This document shows, piece after piece, positions 53,094 to 63,054 of a stretch of 64,000 nucleotides of DNA. Below the pieces are notes generated by a model. That model was not told the origin of the DNA. It made no database searches and saw only the letters and a list, made by a program, of their open reading frames with translations. The translations under genes and the position numbers were made by a program. The stretch comes from Rhodovulum sp. ES.010 (lineage in GTDB: Bacteria > Pseudomonadota > Alphaproteobacteria > Rhodobacterales > Rhodobacteraceae), in NCBI RefSeq assembly GCF_900142935.1, contig NZ_FSRS01000001.1, positions 196,001 to 260,000 on the forward strand, in the 5' to 3' direction. Numbering within the stretch: position 1 is the first letter of the stretch; every line of letters begins with the position of its first letter.

Positions 53094-54230
53094 TTACGGC
53101 GTGAGATAGGGCATGGGGTCGACGCTCTTGAACCCATTGCGGATTTCGAAATGCAGGAAGGCGGGCGAGCCCGCGCGTACCTTGGCCACGGACTGGCCGC
53201 GACGGACCCTGTCGCCCTTCTCGACGGCGATCCCGTCGATATTCGCATAGACCGACAAGAGGTTGTCGTCGTGGCGCACGACGAGGATCGGCACCTGGTC
53301 GGTATCGCGGGTGATCGCGGCGACCGTGCCGTCGGCGGCCGCCCGCACCGGGCTTCCGGCGCGCGCGGCGATGTCGATCCCGTCGTTCTTGCCCTTCTGG
53401 TAGCCGCGGATAATGCTGCCCCGCGCAGGCATGGCGAACCGCGCCTGCGCGGTCTGCTCGCGTTCCATGCGGGGCGAGGCGGGTTTCTCGGCCGGGGCGG
53501 GCGCCGCGTCCTGCCGTGGCAGGGGCTTCGTGGCGCTGGGCGGCGTCGGCGCGGGCGAGCCGTCGCCGGGGCGGGGTGTCCGGGGTGCGGGGGCGGCCGT
53601 CGCCTCGCGCGCGGGAACCGGGATCATCAGGTACTGGCCTTCGCGCACCGACAGATCCGCGCCAAGCCCGTTCCAGTCCGCCAGCGCCCGTGGCGTCACG
53701 TTGTAGAGCCGGGCGATGGAATAGGCGGTTTCTCCACGCGCGACCTTGTGGCGGATCGGTTCGGTCCCCGACCGGGCTGCGGAGGAGGCGCGTTCCCGGG
53801 GCGCGGCCCGCTCGATGGCGTCTCCGGCCAGTGTCTCGATGTCGATCTGGCCCTCGGAGCGGATCATCCCGTCGGAGGGCGCCGCCGCGGCGACCCGCCG
53901 GGGCAGGGCGATCACCTCGCCGTCGCGCAGACGCGCATCTTGCGGAATTCCATTGTAACGCGCGAGTTCCGCCGCCGGCAGGCCGACGCGGGCGGCGACA
54001 TCGCCGACGCTGTCGCCCCGGCGCGCCACCGCGACCTGGTAGGTGGGGTAGGAGATCACGCCGCGGGCGTCCGGTTCGGGGCGCGGGGCGGTCTCGACCC
54101 GGACGGGCGCGCTCCGGGCTTCGCCCCCGAGGTTGCGGAAGTCGTAGTCCCAGCCGCTCTCGCAGCCCGCGAGCAGCGCGACGCCCAGCCCCAGGCAAAG
54201 GGCACGGGCGGGTCGGTGGGTGCTGGCCAT
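53094..54230 (-). CDS. nlpD: NlpD-like lipoprotein with LysM and degenerate M23 domains
   Basis: A 378-residue envelope lipoprotein. The lipobox LLAGC ends the signal. Two LysM modules (about 58-105 and 155-205; for example HKVARGETAYSIARLYNVTPRALADWNGL) bind peptidoglycan. A Pro/Ala linker leads to a C-terminal LytM/M23 domain (about 270-378). The usual first zinc histidine is replaced (KNDGIDIAARAG) and the HxH region reads FLHFEIRNG, so it is probably a non-catalytic amidase activator, as in NlpD/EnvC. The start at 54230 fits GAGGA and the signal peptide. It follows surE-pcm in the conserved order. Confidence 0.85.
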   Translation of the reverse strand: MASTHRPARALCLGLGVALLAGCESGWDYDFRNLGGEARSAPVRVETAPRPEPDARGVISYPTYQVAVARRGDSVGDVAARVGLPAAELARYNGIPQDARLRDGEVIALPRRVAAAAPSDGMIRSEGQIDIETLAGDAIERAAPRERASSAARSGTEPIRHKVARGETAYSIARLYNVTPRALADWNGLGADLSVREGQYLMIPVPAREATAAPAPRTPRPGDGSPAPTPPSATKPLPRQDAAPAPAEKPASPRMEREQTAQARFAMPARGSIIRGYQKGKNDGIDIAARAGSPVRAAADGTVAAITRDTDQVPILVVRHDDNLLSVYANIDGIAVEKGDRVRRGQSVAKVRAGSPAFLHFEIRNGFKSVDPMPYLTP

Positions 54231-54283
54231 CGCTCGATCCTCACTGTTGCGGGGCCCGTTCGCGCGGGCCCTCGGTTCCGGCC

Positions 54284-54931
54284 TCAATCGTTGCCGAGCC
54301 CCTCGACCAGCGGCACGAAGCGCACCTGCCGAAGCTCGTCGTAATCGAACCCGCCCTCGTGCCGTGTCACCTTGATCAGCCGCTGCACGGTGTCCGACTG
54401 CCCCACGGGCACGATCATGATACCGCCAACGCGCAGTTGCGCCAATAGGGGGCCGGGTGGGTCCTCGGCGGCCGCGGTCACGAGGATACGGTCGAACGGC
54501 GCCTGTTCGGGCAACCCGTGCGAGCCGTCGCAGGCGATCACGGTGACGTTGGTGATCCCAAGCGACTCCAGCCGACCCTGGGCGTCGGCCACCAGCCGGC
54601 GATGGCGTTCCACGGTATAGACCCGCCGCGCGAGCTTCGACAGGACCGCCGCCTGATAACCGGAGCCGGTGCCCACCTCCAGAACCTTGTCGCGGGGCTG
54701 CGCGTCCAGCGCCTGGGTCATGATCGCCACCACCGAGGGCTGGCTGATCGTCTGGCCGCAGGCGATGGGCAGCGGCATGTCCTCATAGGCGCGGGGGGCG
54801 AAATGCCCCTTGACGAAGGCGCCCCGGTCGACCTTTTCCATCGCCTCGAGCACGCGCTTGTCCGTCACCCCCTGCGAGCGGAGGGCGAAGAGGAACTGCA
54901 TCTTGCGCTCGGCGGCGGCGTCGTCGGTCAT
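54284..54931 (-). CDS. pcm: Protein-L-isoaspartate O-methyltransferase
   Basis: A 215-residue SAM-dependent enzyme that repairs isoaspartyl residues in aged proteins. Blocks are [70 protein letters not shown] (SAM site) and [19 protein letters not shown]. The start ATG 54931 overlaps the surE stop (ATGA). Confidence 0.93.
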   Translation of the reverse strand: MTDDAAAERKMQFLFALRSQGVTDKRVLEAMEKVDRGAFVKGHFAPRAYEDMPLPIACGQTISQPSVVAIMTQALDAQPRDKVLEVGTGSGYQAAVLSKLARRVYTVERHRRLVADAQGRLESLGITNVTVIACDGSHGLPEQAPFDRILVTAAAEDPPGPLLAQLRVGGIMIVPVGQSDTVQRLIKVTRHEGGFDYDELRQVRFVPLVEGLGND

Positions 54932-55713
54932 TCCAGCCTGGCCTTGAGGTCGTCCAGCGCGTCATGGGCGGTCAGGTCGGCGCGCATCGGGGTCACCGCG
55001 ATATGGCCGTCGAGGTTCAGCGCCGCGTCCGAGCCCGGCGCGGTCGGCAGGCGCTGCGGGCCGCCCTTGATCCACAGAAACTTGCGCCCCGAGGGCGAAT
55101 GGTGCGGCTCGACGCCGAAGGACGCGTCGCGGCGGTAGCCCTGCGGCCCGACCTTGAGGCCCTTGACGCGGTCGGCCGGCAGGGGCGGGAAGTTGACGTT
55201 GTAGAACAGCCGGTAGTCTGCGCTGTCCCACGGTGCGTTCTCGACCAGGGCGCGGACGGTGGCGGCGCCATGGTGGCGCGCGGCCTCGAACTGCATCGCC
55301 GCGTCGAAATTCAGCGGTCCCAGGTATTGCGACAGAGCGATCGCCGGCAGGCCCTGCAGCGCCGCCTCCATCGCGCCGCCGATCGTGCCGGAGTAAAGAA
55401 CGTTCTCGGCGGCGTTGTTGCCCCGGTTCACGCCCGAGAGGACGAGGTCGGGCCGCGCGTCCTGCATCACGTCGTAGAGCCCGGCCAGCACGCAGTCGGC
55501 CGGCGAGCCCTCGGCGGCATAGCGGCGGGCGCCGAGTTCGGCGATCATCATAGGGTGCGTGTAGGAGATCTTGTGAGCGACCCCCGATTGCTCGAAGGCG
55601 GGCGCGACCACCCAGACCTCGCCGTCGGGGCCGGCGATTTCGGTCGCGATCTCTTCCAGCACCTCCAGCCCCGGTGCATTGATCCCGTCATCGTTGGTGA
55701 TGAGAATGCGCAT
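54928..55713 (-). CDS. surE: 5'/3'-nucleotidase SurE
   Basis: A 261-residue metal-dependent nucleotidase. [21 protein letters not shown] is the metal-binding N-terminus. [24 protein letters not shown] and [30 protein letters not shown] follow. The start at 55713 places the conserved [10 protein letters not shown] first; an upstream start adds an Arg-rich tail. It is first in surE-pcm-nlpD. Confidence 0.95.
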   Translation of the reverse strand: MRILITNDDGINAPGLEVLEEIATEIAGPDGEVWVVAPAFEQSGVAHKISYTHPMMIAELGARRYAAEGSPADCVLAGLYDVMQDARPDLVLSGVNRGNNAAENVLYSGTIGGAMEAALQGLPAIALSQYLGPLNFDAAMQFEAARHHGAATVRALVENAPWDSADYRLFYNVNFPPLPADRVKGLKVGPQGYRRDASFGVEPHHSPSGRKFLWIKGGPQRLPTAPGSDAALNLDGHIAVTPMRADLTAHDALDDLKARLE

Positions 55714-56113
55714 CGTCCGCCTGCTTGCCCTCTCCCGCACTTCCTATGGGAGGCACAGGGGCAGGGCAACCCGGTTCGCACGGCGTTCGGCAGGCATGCT
55801 CGAACACGGGCTCTAGCGGAGGCCGGGCGCGGGGCGGCGGTGTAGCTAAGGAAGCAATGAACCCACGAGCTCCGGATTGTCGCGGAATCGTGTCGGTTGC
55901 ATCCGTCATTCGCACGCAAAAAGGCGGGTTTGACTTCCGCTCTGCACGCGCGGGTTGATCGGCAAGAATCCGGTTCCGCATGCACGGCGCAGCATAACCA
56001 AACGACACTCATGGTTAAAATTCCTTTGACTTTGCGCCGATCCTGGCTGACAAAAGATGTGGATAACTTTGTGGGATCAGGCATTTCAGATCCGCCAGAT
56101 GGTGACGTTCATT
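55714..56113. other. Intergenic region between surE and the VPLPA protein gene
   Basis: 400 bases between divergent genes, AT-richer from about 55900 on. It should contain both promoters, and TTTGACTTTG near 56027 may be part of one. No RNA gene, dyad or repeat stood out. Confidence 0.4.
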
Positions 56114-56773
56114 ATGCGCGTTTACAACATGCTGAAATCCGGAGCGGTTCTCGTGGGGCTCGCGAGCGGGTCGGCGGCACTTGCCGCGGGGATCAACTCG
56201 ATCGGCAGTCTGCTGGGTGGCGACGCGTGGGAGCGTGCAGCGCGTGGTGTGGAGTCATTGCCCCGGTCCGCCGGCGCCTACGTGGCGCAAGGTGGCCAGG
56301 TCGGCCAAGCGGATTTCGGTCTGTTCGCGCCCGGGCAGGGGGCCTCGGACCATGCTGGCGGCGGGTTTGGGGGCGGCATCGTTCCGCGCACGATCCTTGA
56401 GGGGTCGGGCAAGTTCGATTTCGATTTCGGCGCGGGCGGGCAACGCATGGCGCCCATGCGCCCCTTCCAGCTTGGTGCCGCTTCTTCGGGCGGGGCGGGC
56501 GCAAACCTCACCGCAGCCGAGTCTGCCCGGAGCGTCTTCACGCCCCGTAGCGGCGCCATGGGCACGAGTCCGGGCATGCGGCAGCTCGCGTCCGGAACGG
56601 TCCCGGGGCCGCTCGCCGAGGCCGCACCGTTGTCCTTTGCCGACACGGAAGCTGGCGCGGTCAGCGATCCGCTCGATGTGGAGAGCATCGCGCCCGTGCC
56701 GCTGCCGGCCGGCGCATTGCTGATGCTCAGCGCTCTCTTCGGTCTTGGCGCCGTGCGAAGCTTGCGCGCCTGA
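56114..56773 (+). CDS. Secreted VPLPA-CTERM-type protein
   Basis: A 219-residue exported protein. The signal peptide (MRVYNMLKSGAVLVGLASGSAALAA) is followed by a low-complexity Gly/Ala/Ser-rich region (GGGFGGGIVPRTILEGSGKFDFDFGAGG). It ends APVPLPAGALLMLSALFGLGAVRSLRA. That is a VPLPA motif, a single hydrophobic helix and a basic tail, the tripartite signal processed by exosortase-type enzymes. The start among 56057, 56099, 56114 and 56129 is uncertain; 56114 gives the best signal peptide. Function unknown, probably surface or matrix associated. A clear terminator follows. Confidence 0.65.
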   Translation: MRVYNMLKSGAVLVGLASGSAALAAGINSIGSLLGGDAWERAARGVESLPRSAGAYVAQGGQVGQADFGLFAPGQGASDHAGGGFGGGIVPRTILEGSGKFDFDFGAGGQRMAPMRPFQLGAASSGGAGANLTAAESARSVFTPRSGAMGTSPGMRQLASGTVPGPLAEAAPLSFADTEAGAVSDPLDVESIAPVPLPAGALLMLSALFGLGAVRSLRA

Positions 56774-56796
56774 CGTTATCGCCAGTCCTGTTTTCG

Positions 56797-56832
56797 ACGC
56801 CCGCGGATGGTCCTGCGGGCGTTTCGCTTTCG
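56797..56832 (+). terminator. Terminator after the VPLPA protein gene
   Basis: ACGCCCGC-N10-GCGGGCGT, a perfect 8-bp stem at 56797-56822, followed by TTCGCTTT. It is located between convergent genes. Confidence 0.7.
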
Positions 56833-56836
56833 CGGG

Positions 56837-57502
56837 TCAGGCGAGACCCATTTCGCGCAGCATCCGGGCAGCCTCGTCCGCGGGTTGGGCAAGGGTGCCG
56901 GTGTCCTCGCCCGGATAGAAGCGGTGACGGTGTGCGGTCGCCATCGGCTGCGGCAAGAACCGGTGCACATGCACGTCCTGCAAGCGCGCCTGTTCCGCCG
57001 ACCACGCGTCGAAGAGCGCGCGCTGCGCGGCCTTGCACGCCCCATAGGCGGCAAGAAACGGGCCGGTGGCTGCGTCGTCGTCCACGAGGATGGCGGTGCC
57101 ACCGCCGTCGGGCACGCGCAGAAGCGGGCCGAGAAAGCCGATCAGCACGGCCGTCGCCTCGATATTGGCGGCAACGGCCTTGTGCCAGAACGGCAGATCG
57201 ATCTGCTCGGCCGGGCTCATCGGCGGGGTCTGGATCGCGGCATGGACCCAGAGGTCGACCAGGCCCCAGCGGTCGAATATGCCGCGGCAAAGCGTGCGCA
57301 TCGCATCGGTGTCGGCGATGTCCATGGGCGCCAGCGTGGCCTGCCCCCCGGCGGCCTGGATGCGGTCGTCGAGCTCCTCGAGCCCGCCGGTGGTGCGCCC
57401 CACCGCGACGACGTGATAGCCGGCCGCGGCCAGCGCTTCGGCCGCCGCCGCGCCGAAGCCGCGCGAGGCACCCGTGACAAGTGCGATTTTCTGATCGGTC
57501 AT
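56837..57502 (-). CDS. Short-chain dehydrogenase/reductase family protein
   Basis: A 221-residue SDR. The NAD(P)-binding motif TGASRGFGAA and catalytic YGACK (Y-x3-K) are present. The catalytic serine before it appears replaced by Asp (ILVDDDAATG), and the NAG motif reads HAAI, so activity may be altered. The start at 57502 (MTDQKIALVTGAS) was chosen because the fold begins there. Substrate unknown. It is separated from purF by 90 bases. Confidence 0.8.
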   Translation of the reverse strand: MTDQKIALVTGASRGFGAAAAEALAAAGYHVVAVGRTTGGLEELDDRIQAAGGQATLAPMDIADTDAMRTLCRGIFDRWGLVDLWVHAAIQTPPMSPAEQIDLPFWHKAVAANIEATAVLIGFLGPLLRVPDGGGTAILVDDDAATGPFLAAYGACKAAQRALFDAWSAEQARLQDVHVHRFLPQPMATAHRHRFYPGEDTGTLAQPADEAARMLREMGLA

Positions 57503-57592
57503 GGCCGGTCTTTGGAATACCTGAGCGGTGGGGTCAAGATACCCTGGGCCTCCGATGGACGCGGGCGCCAGCGACACGCGCGCGCAGCGGGT

Positions 57593-59089
57593 CTACTCGG
57601 CCGCCTTCACCTGAAAGCCCTTCTCGATCATGTCGCTGGGCGCCACCGGGTAGTCGCCCGAGAAGCAGGCGTCGCAGTATTGCGGGCACTTGGCGTCGCG
57701 GCCCTGTGACTCGCCCACGGCGCGGTAGAGGCCGTCGAGCGAGATGAAGCGCAAGCTGTCCACCTGCAGGTGCTGGCGCATCTCCTCCTCGGACATGTGG
57801 GAGGCCAACAGCTTTTCGCGTTCGGGCGTGTCGACGCCGTAGAAGCAGGGCCAGGCGGTGGGCGGGCTCGCGATGCGGAAATGCACCTCGCGCGCGCCGG
57901 CATCGAGGATCATCTCCTTGATCTTCTGGCTGGTGGTGCCGCGGACCACCGAGTCGTCGACCAGGATCACCCGCTTGCCCTCGATCAGCGCGCGGTTGAC
58001 GTTCAGCTTGAGGCGGACCCCCATGTTGCGGATCTGCTCGGTCGGTTCGATGAACGTGCGGCCCATATACTGGTTGCGGATGATCCCCATGCCGTAGGGA
58101 ATGCCGGATTCGTGGGCATAGCCAATCGCCGCGGGCGTGCCGGAATCGGGCACCGGGCAGACGAGATCGGCCTCCACCGGCGCCTCGCGGGCCAGTTCCA
58201 CCCCGATCTGGCGGCGCGTTTCGTAGACCGAGCGCCCGCCGAGGATCGAGTCGGGGCGCGAGAAGTAGACATGCTCGAAGATGCAGAAACGCGGATTCGC
58301 ACGCTCGAAGGGCTGGAAACTTTCCACTCCCTTTTCGGGCGAGATCACGACCATCTCGCCCGGTTCCACGTCACGCACGAACTCGGCGCCGATGATATCC
58401 AGCGCGCAGGTCTCGGAACTCAGCACCCAGCCCTCGCCGAGGCGGCCAAGCACCAGCGGGCGCACGCCCAGCGGATCGCGCACGCCGATCAGTTTCGTGC
58501 GCGTCATGGCGACCACAGAGAACGCACCCTCGACGCGCCTCAGCGCGTCCTTCATCCGTTCGGGGATGGTTTTCTGGAAGGACCGCGCCATCAGATGGAT
58601 GATGCATTCGCTGTCGCTGGAACTCTGAAAGATCGAGCCGCGGTCGATCAACTCGCGCCGCAGCTGCTCGGCATTCACGATGTTGCCGTTATGCGCGATC
58701 GCCGCGCCGCCCATCGAGAACTCGCCGAAGAAAGGCTGCACGTCGCGGATCGCGGTATGGCCCTTGGACCCGGTGGTGGAGTAACGCACATGGCCGATCG
58801 CCAGCGTTCCGGGCAGCGTCTCCATCAGGCTGGCCTTGGTGAAGTTGTCGCGCACATAGCCGAAGCGGCGGGCCGAGTTGAAGCCGGTTTCGGGTTCGTA
58901 ACTCACGATACCGCCCGCCTCCTGACCACGGTGTTGCAGGGCGTGCAGGCCAAGGGCCACGAAATTGGCGGCGTCGGCCAGGCCGATCACGCCGTAGACG
59001 CCGCATTCCTCGCGCAGTTTGTCGTCATCGAAGGGATGGGCAGGGGGCAGATCGCCTTGCGGCGTATCATGCGGGGACGTCGGGCGCAT
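57593..59089 (-). CDS. purF: Amidophosphoribosyltransferase
   Basis: A 498-residue enzyme of the first committed purine step (PRPP + glutamine to phosphoribosylamine). The N-terminal glutaminase nucleophile is C29 in REECGVYGV, presumably exposed by propeptide cleavage. HALQHRGQEAGGI and HNGNIVNAEQLRREL belong to the same domain. The C-terminal phosphoribosyltransferase domain has the PRPP motif VILVDDSVVRGTT. YCDACFSGDYP and other cysteines fit the Fe-S-containing Bacillus-type PurF. Confidence 0.96.
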   Translation of the reverse strand: MRPTSPHDTPQGDLPPAHPFDDDKLREECGVYGVIGLADAANFVALGLHALQHRGQEAGGIVSYEPETGFNSARRFGYVRDNFTKASLMETLPGTLAIGHVRYSTTGSKGHTAIRDVQPFFGEFSMGGAAIAHNGNIVNAEQLRRELIDRGSIFQSSSDSECIIHLMARSFQKTIPERMKDALRRVEGAFSVVAMTRTKLIGVRDPLGVRPLVLGRLGEGWVLSSETCALDIIGAEFVRDVEPGEMVVISPEKGVESFQPFERANPRFCIFEHVYFSRPDSILGGRSVYETRRQIGVELAREAPVEADLVCPVPDSGTPAAIGYAHESGIPYGMGIIRNQYMGRTFIEPTEQIRNMGVRLKLNVNRALIEGKRVILVDDSVVRGTTSQKIKEMILDAGAREVHFRIASPPTAWPCFYGVDTPEREKLLASHMSEEEMRQHLQVDSLRFISLDGLYRAVGESQGRDAKCPQYCDACFSGDYPVAPSDMIEKGFQVKAAE

Positions 59090-59166
59090 GGGCAGCGGGG
59101 CTCCGAATCCATATGGCGGGAACTGGCCTCTCTCTACGCTCTCGGGCGCGCGGTGTCACGAAAGGA

Positions 59167-60180
59167 TCACATAAAGGCCGCGTCATGCGTTGCTGCGCGG
59201 TTTTCGGCCAGGCGACGCGCCACGCGGTTGGCAAGGATCGGGCGCACCGGCATGGCCGGCCCGGGGGCGGCGGTGGGGGCGTCGCCATAGGCCGCCATCA
59301 TGCGCAGCGCCTCGGGGCCGGGCAGCAGGCTTTCAACCGGCGCGCCTTCGGCCCGGACCAGGGCGTGCCGGGGCAGCAGCAGGTGGTAATAATCGACGCC
59401 GAAGGGCGGGCAGGTCTGCGCCACGCCCGGCAGCGCCGCCTGGGTATGGGCGGCGGCCAACGCCTCGGGGTGACCGGTCAGCCGCACGAGGTCGCCGCCG
59501 CTCAGCAACACCCGATGCTGGCGCGACAGGTTGAGCGTCCGGTACGGCAGATCGGGCCCCAGCGTGCCTGGCCCAAAGCTGAACGGGCGCAGCTTGGGAT
59601 TCTGCCGCAGGTCGCGTGCCGTGACCGTGCGTCGACCGATCCAGACGATGGGCTGCGGCCCCGTATCCAGCGTGAGCACCGGTTGGCCTGCGCGCAACCA
59701 TTCGACCGGGCGGGGGCCGTCCGGGGTGTCGATCCGCGTGCCGCGGGCGAAACAGATCACGCCCGTAGTCGAGAAGGCCGAATAGTAATTGTAGTTCGGC
59801 GAGGACACCGAGGTCACGGTGTAGGTCGTGTTCAGTTCGGGGGGAGGATCCTTGAAGATGTAGTAATAGCTGTTCGACGCGGCGATATAGACCCGTTGCA
59901 TTACATGTATATTGCTGCCGTCCCACAGCTCGTACTGCTGGCGGGGCTGGATCTGGCCTGACGTTTCGGTCTGGCCGGACTCGTCATAGACCACCGCGGT
60001 CTGGTTCCAGTCCTCGTCGTCGCGGTCGTCTGTGCCGTCGACCAGATAGATATCGTTGTCGGTGATCTCGATCTGGTGGTTCGCTGCGAAGGTAAACGTG
60101 ATCGTTTGCCCGGTCCATGGCGAGCCGCCCGGGAAGAACAAGTCATCGTCATCGTAGCCTGCAAAGACGTATGTTGCCAT
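59167..60180 (-). CDS. Hint-domain protein
   Basis: A 337-residue protein. Residues 1-140 are acidic and Tyr/Asp/Thr-rich with beta-type segments (ATYVFAGYDDDDLFFPGG, ITDNDIYLVDGTDD, SNSYYYIFKD). From C143 a Hint_2 domain begins: VICFARGTRIDTPDGPRPVEWLRAGQPVLTLD, with the later HRVLLSGGD and HLLLPRHALVRAEGAPVESLLPG. Hint domains cleave or splice autocatalytically at the leading cysteine; Rhodobacterales have many such proteins of unknown role. The start at 60180 follows GGGGCGGATC. It sits between cvpA and purF, which are usually adjacent. Confidence 0.82.
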   Translation of the reverse strand: MATYVFAGYDDDDLFFPGGSPWTGQTITFTFAANHQIEITDNDIYLVDGTDDRDDEDWNQTAVVYDESGQTETSGQIQPRQQYELWDGSNIHVMQRVYIAASNSYYYIFKDPPPELNTTYTVTSVSSPNYNYYSAFSTTGVICFARGTRIDTPDGPRPVEWLRAGQPVLTLDTGPQPIVWIGRRTVTARDLRQNPKLRPFSFGPGTLGPDLPYRTLNLSRQHRVLLSGGDLVRLTGHPEALAAAHTQAALPGVAQTCPPFGVDYYHLLLPRHALVRAEGAPVESLLPGPEALRMMAAYGDAPTAAPGPAMPVRPILANRVARRLAENRAATHDAAFM

Positions 60181-60244
60181 GATCCGCCCCGTTCGGGGCC
60201 GGAATGAAGGATAGCCGTTTACATTCGGTGAATCGGCATCCGCT

Positions 60245-60826
60245 TCATTGGCCAAGGGGGGCGTCGACGGCGGGCTGGCCGCAGGCGCCCATAAGCTGCT
60301 CATACTGCGTGGTCAGCCAGCCCAGTGCCTTGTCCGGGTCGGTCTCTGCCAGCCGGTCGGTGAGCGAGGCGAAGACCTCGGCCGACCGGGAGTTGTCCAC
60401 CGCCGGATAGTCCTCGTTGGTGACCACCATCTGGTAGACGAAGAACGCCACCGCCACCAGCAGGACGCCGCGCGCCACCCCGAAGAGAAACCCCAGCCCC
60501 TGGTCGAGCCCGCCTAGCACCGAGCCCTGGATCATCGAGGACAGGAGTGGCGTGAACAGCGAGACCGCGACCAGCGCGACGATGAAAACGAGCGCGAAGG
60601 CCGAGAGCATCGCCAGTTCGCACGATCCCGCGATGATCCCGCCGAGCACAGGTATCTCGTGCATCAACGGCTCGGCCTGGGGGGCGAAGATGAAAGCGAC
60701 AACGGCGGCCACGACCCAGCCCGCGATGGCCATGACCTCGCGCACGAGGCCCCGCGAATAGGCGAGGATCGCCGATAGCAGGATGACGACGGCGACCACC
60801 CCGTCGATCACGGTAAAGCCTTCCAT
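60245..60826 (-). CDS. cvpA: CvpA family membrane protein
   Basis: A 193-residue integral membrane protein of the CvpA (colicin V production) family. Four hydrophobic segments are visible, with FTVIDGVVAVVILLSAILAYSRGLVREVMAIAGWVVAAVVAF at the N-terminus and DQGLGFLFGVARGVLLV later, both hallmarks. It is usually paired with purF. It starts 18 bases after radA ends. Confidence 0.9.
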   Translation of the reverse strand: MEGFTVIDGVVAVVILLSAILAYSRGLVREVMAIAGWVVAAVVAFIFAPQAEPLMHEIPVLGGIIAGSCELAMLSAFALVFIVALVAVSLFTPLLSSMIQGSVLGGLDQGLGFLFGVARGVLLVAVAFFVYQMVVTNEDYPAVDNSRSAEVFASLTDRLAETDPDKALGWLTTQYEQLMGACGQPAVDAPLGQ

Positions 60827-60844
60827 GGCTGTCCCTCCTCGGCC

Positions 60845-62212
<1,368 letters not shown>

Positions 62213-62396
62213 GGCCTTTCCTGCCCCAGGCAAGCGCAACGGGCAAGGGGACTCCCACCCCCGGGCCGGCGCCGGGCATGCGCCCGCCGTGTTCGGGGGT
62301 GGGCGTGGCGCGGCCCGTGCCGGGCCGCGCGGGGGGCGCTGCCCCCGTCGCCCTGTCGGGCGACTCCCCCGGAGTATTGCCGCCAAGAAGAAGCGG
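62213..62396. repeat. Hairpin-rich intergenic element with dispersed repeat copy 3
   Basis: Three strong stems lie in a row: GCGCGGCCC/GGGCCGCGC, GGGGGC/GCCCCC and GTCGCCC/GGGCGAC. The repeat core CTTCTTGGCGGCAATACTC follows on the minus strand at 62372-62390. The composite lies between the PqiA-like gene stop and radA, and resembles the element at 12186-12330. It may be a REP-like non-coding repeat and also end transcription. Confidence 0.6.
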
Positions 62397-62906
62397 TCAG
62401 GCGCCGGGCAGGTGTCGCCTGGTGAGGAGCGAGAGGGTGAGGGAGCCGAGCACGCAGGCGGTGCAGAGGTAGAGGCCCCAGGCGGTTTCCACGCGGGCCA
62501 ATCCAACGCCCTTCACGATGACGATGTAAAGAGCGATCAGGAAGATGTCGGCCATGGCGAGCTTGCCCATCAGGTGGATCGCCGGAAGCAGGCGCGGAGG
62601 GGCATGGCCGAACTGGAGGAGGGCGAGGCCGACGGTTTTCAGGTAGGGGGCGACTAGGGCGAAGACCGTGACCGCGAGGGCCAAGAGGATGTCGGTTTGC
62701 CAGAGCGCGGCGAGGCCGGAGAGCACGGATATCTCCGAGAGTCCGAAGACGGGCAGGAGGCCGGCGCGCATCAGCGGGGCGAACCAGGCCAGCGGGAAAA
62801 GGATCAGAAGGGCGAGATTGCCGAGTTTCAGAAGCTGCATCGTGGAAAGACCATGCCAGTCTTTGGTGGGAATGCCTTGTGGCGGCGCGTTGTTCGTGCC
62901 TGTCAC
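62397..62906 (-). CDS. PqiA-like (paraquat-inducible A) membrane protein
   Basis: A 169-residue single-domain PqiA-type protein. Four hydrophobic segments are present, with LKLGNLALLILFPLAWFAPLM and the family block IHLMGKLAMADIFLIALYIVIVKG. PqiA relatives act with Mce/Mla-type lipid transport, and mlaF-mlaE lie directly upstream on the same strand. The start is uncertain: GTG 62906 gives the full frame, while ATG 62840 would start at MQLLKLGNL. Confidence 0.75.
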   Translation of the reverse strand: MTGTNNAPPQGIPTKDWHGLSTMQLLKLGNLALLILFPLAWFAPLMRAGLLPVFGLSEISVLSGLAALWQTDILLALAVTVFALVAPYLKTVGLALLQFGHAPPRLLPAIHLMGKLAMADIFLIALYIVIVKGVGLARVETAWGLYLCTACVLGSLTLSLLTRRHLPGA

Positions 62907-62942
62907 GCTAGATCGTTCCGGGACCGCTGTCTGCGCTGGCTT

Positions 62943-63017
62943 CTTCTTGGTTCAAGTACTTCCTTGGGGCGGGGCGGCAGCCCACACCGGCGGGTCGCCT
63001 TGGCCGTGCCAAGGCGA
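62943..63017. repeat. Degenerate dispersed repeat copy and 10-bp hairpin
   Basis: CTTCTTGGTTCAAGTACTT at 62943-62961 matches the dispersed repeat at most positions. Shortly after, TCGCCTTGGC-cgt-GCCAAGGCGA (62995-63017) is a perfect 10-bp stem, 38 bases past the mlaF stop on the minus strand. No T-run follows. Confidence 0.45.
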
Positions 63018-63054
63018 AACCCGGGGCGACCAACGCCGGTCGACCGTCGGTCGT

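Noticed and set aside
55858..55959. 33-codon frame after AAGGAAGCA
   Set aside because: Too short, no hydrophobic or conserved feature, and it lies in a region needed for promoters.
62940..63020. Possible tRNA because of GGTTCAAGTACTTCC
   Set aside because: No acceptor stem, anticodon arm or CCA-compatible ends can be folded around it; it fits the degenerate repeat better.
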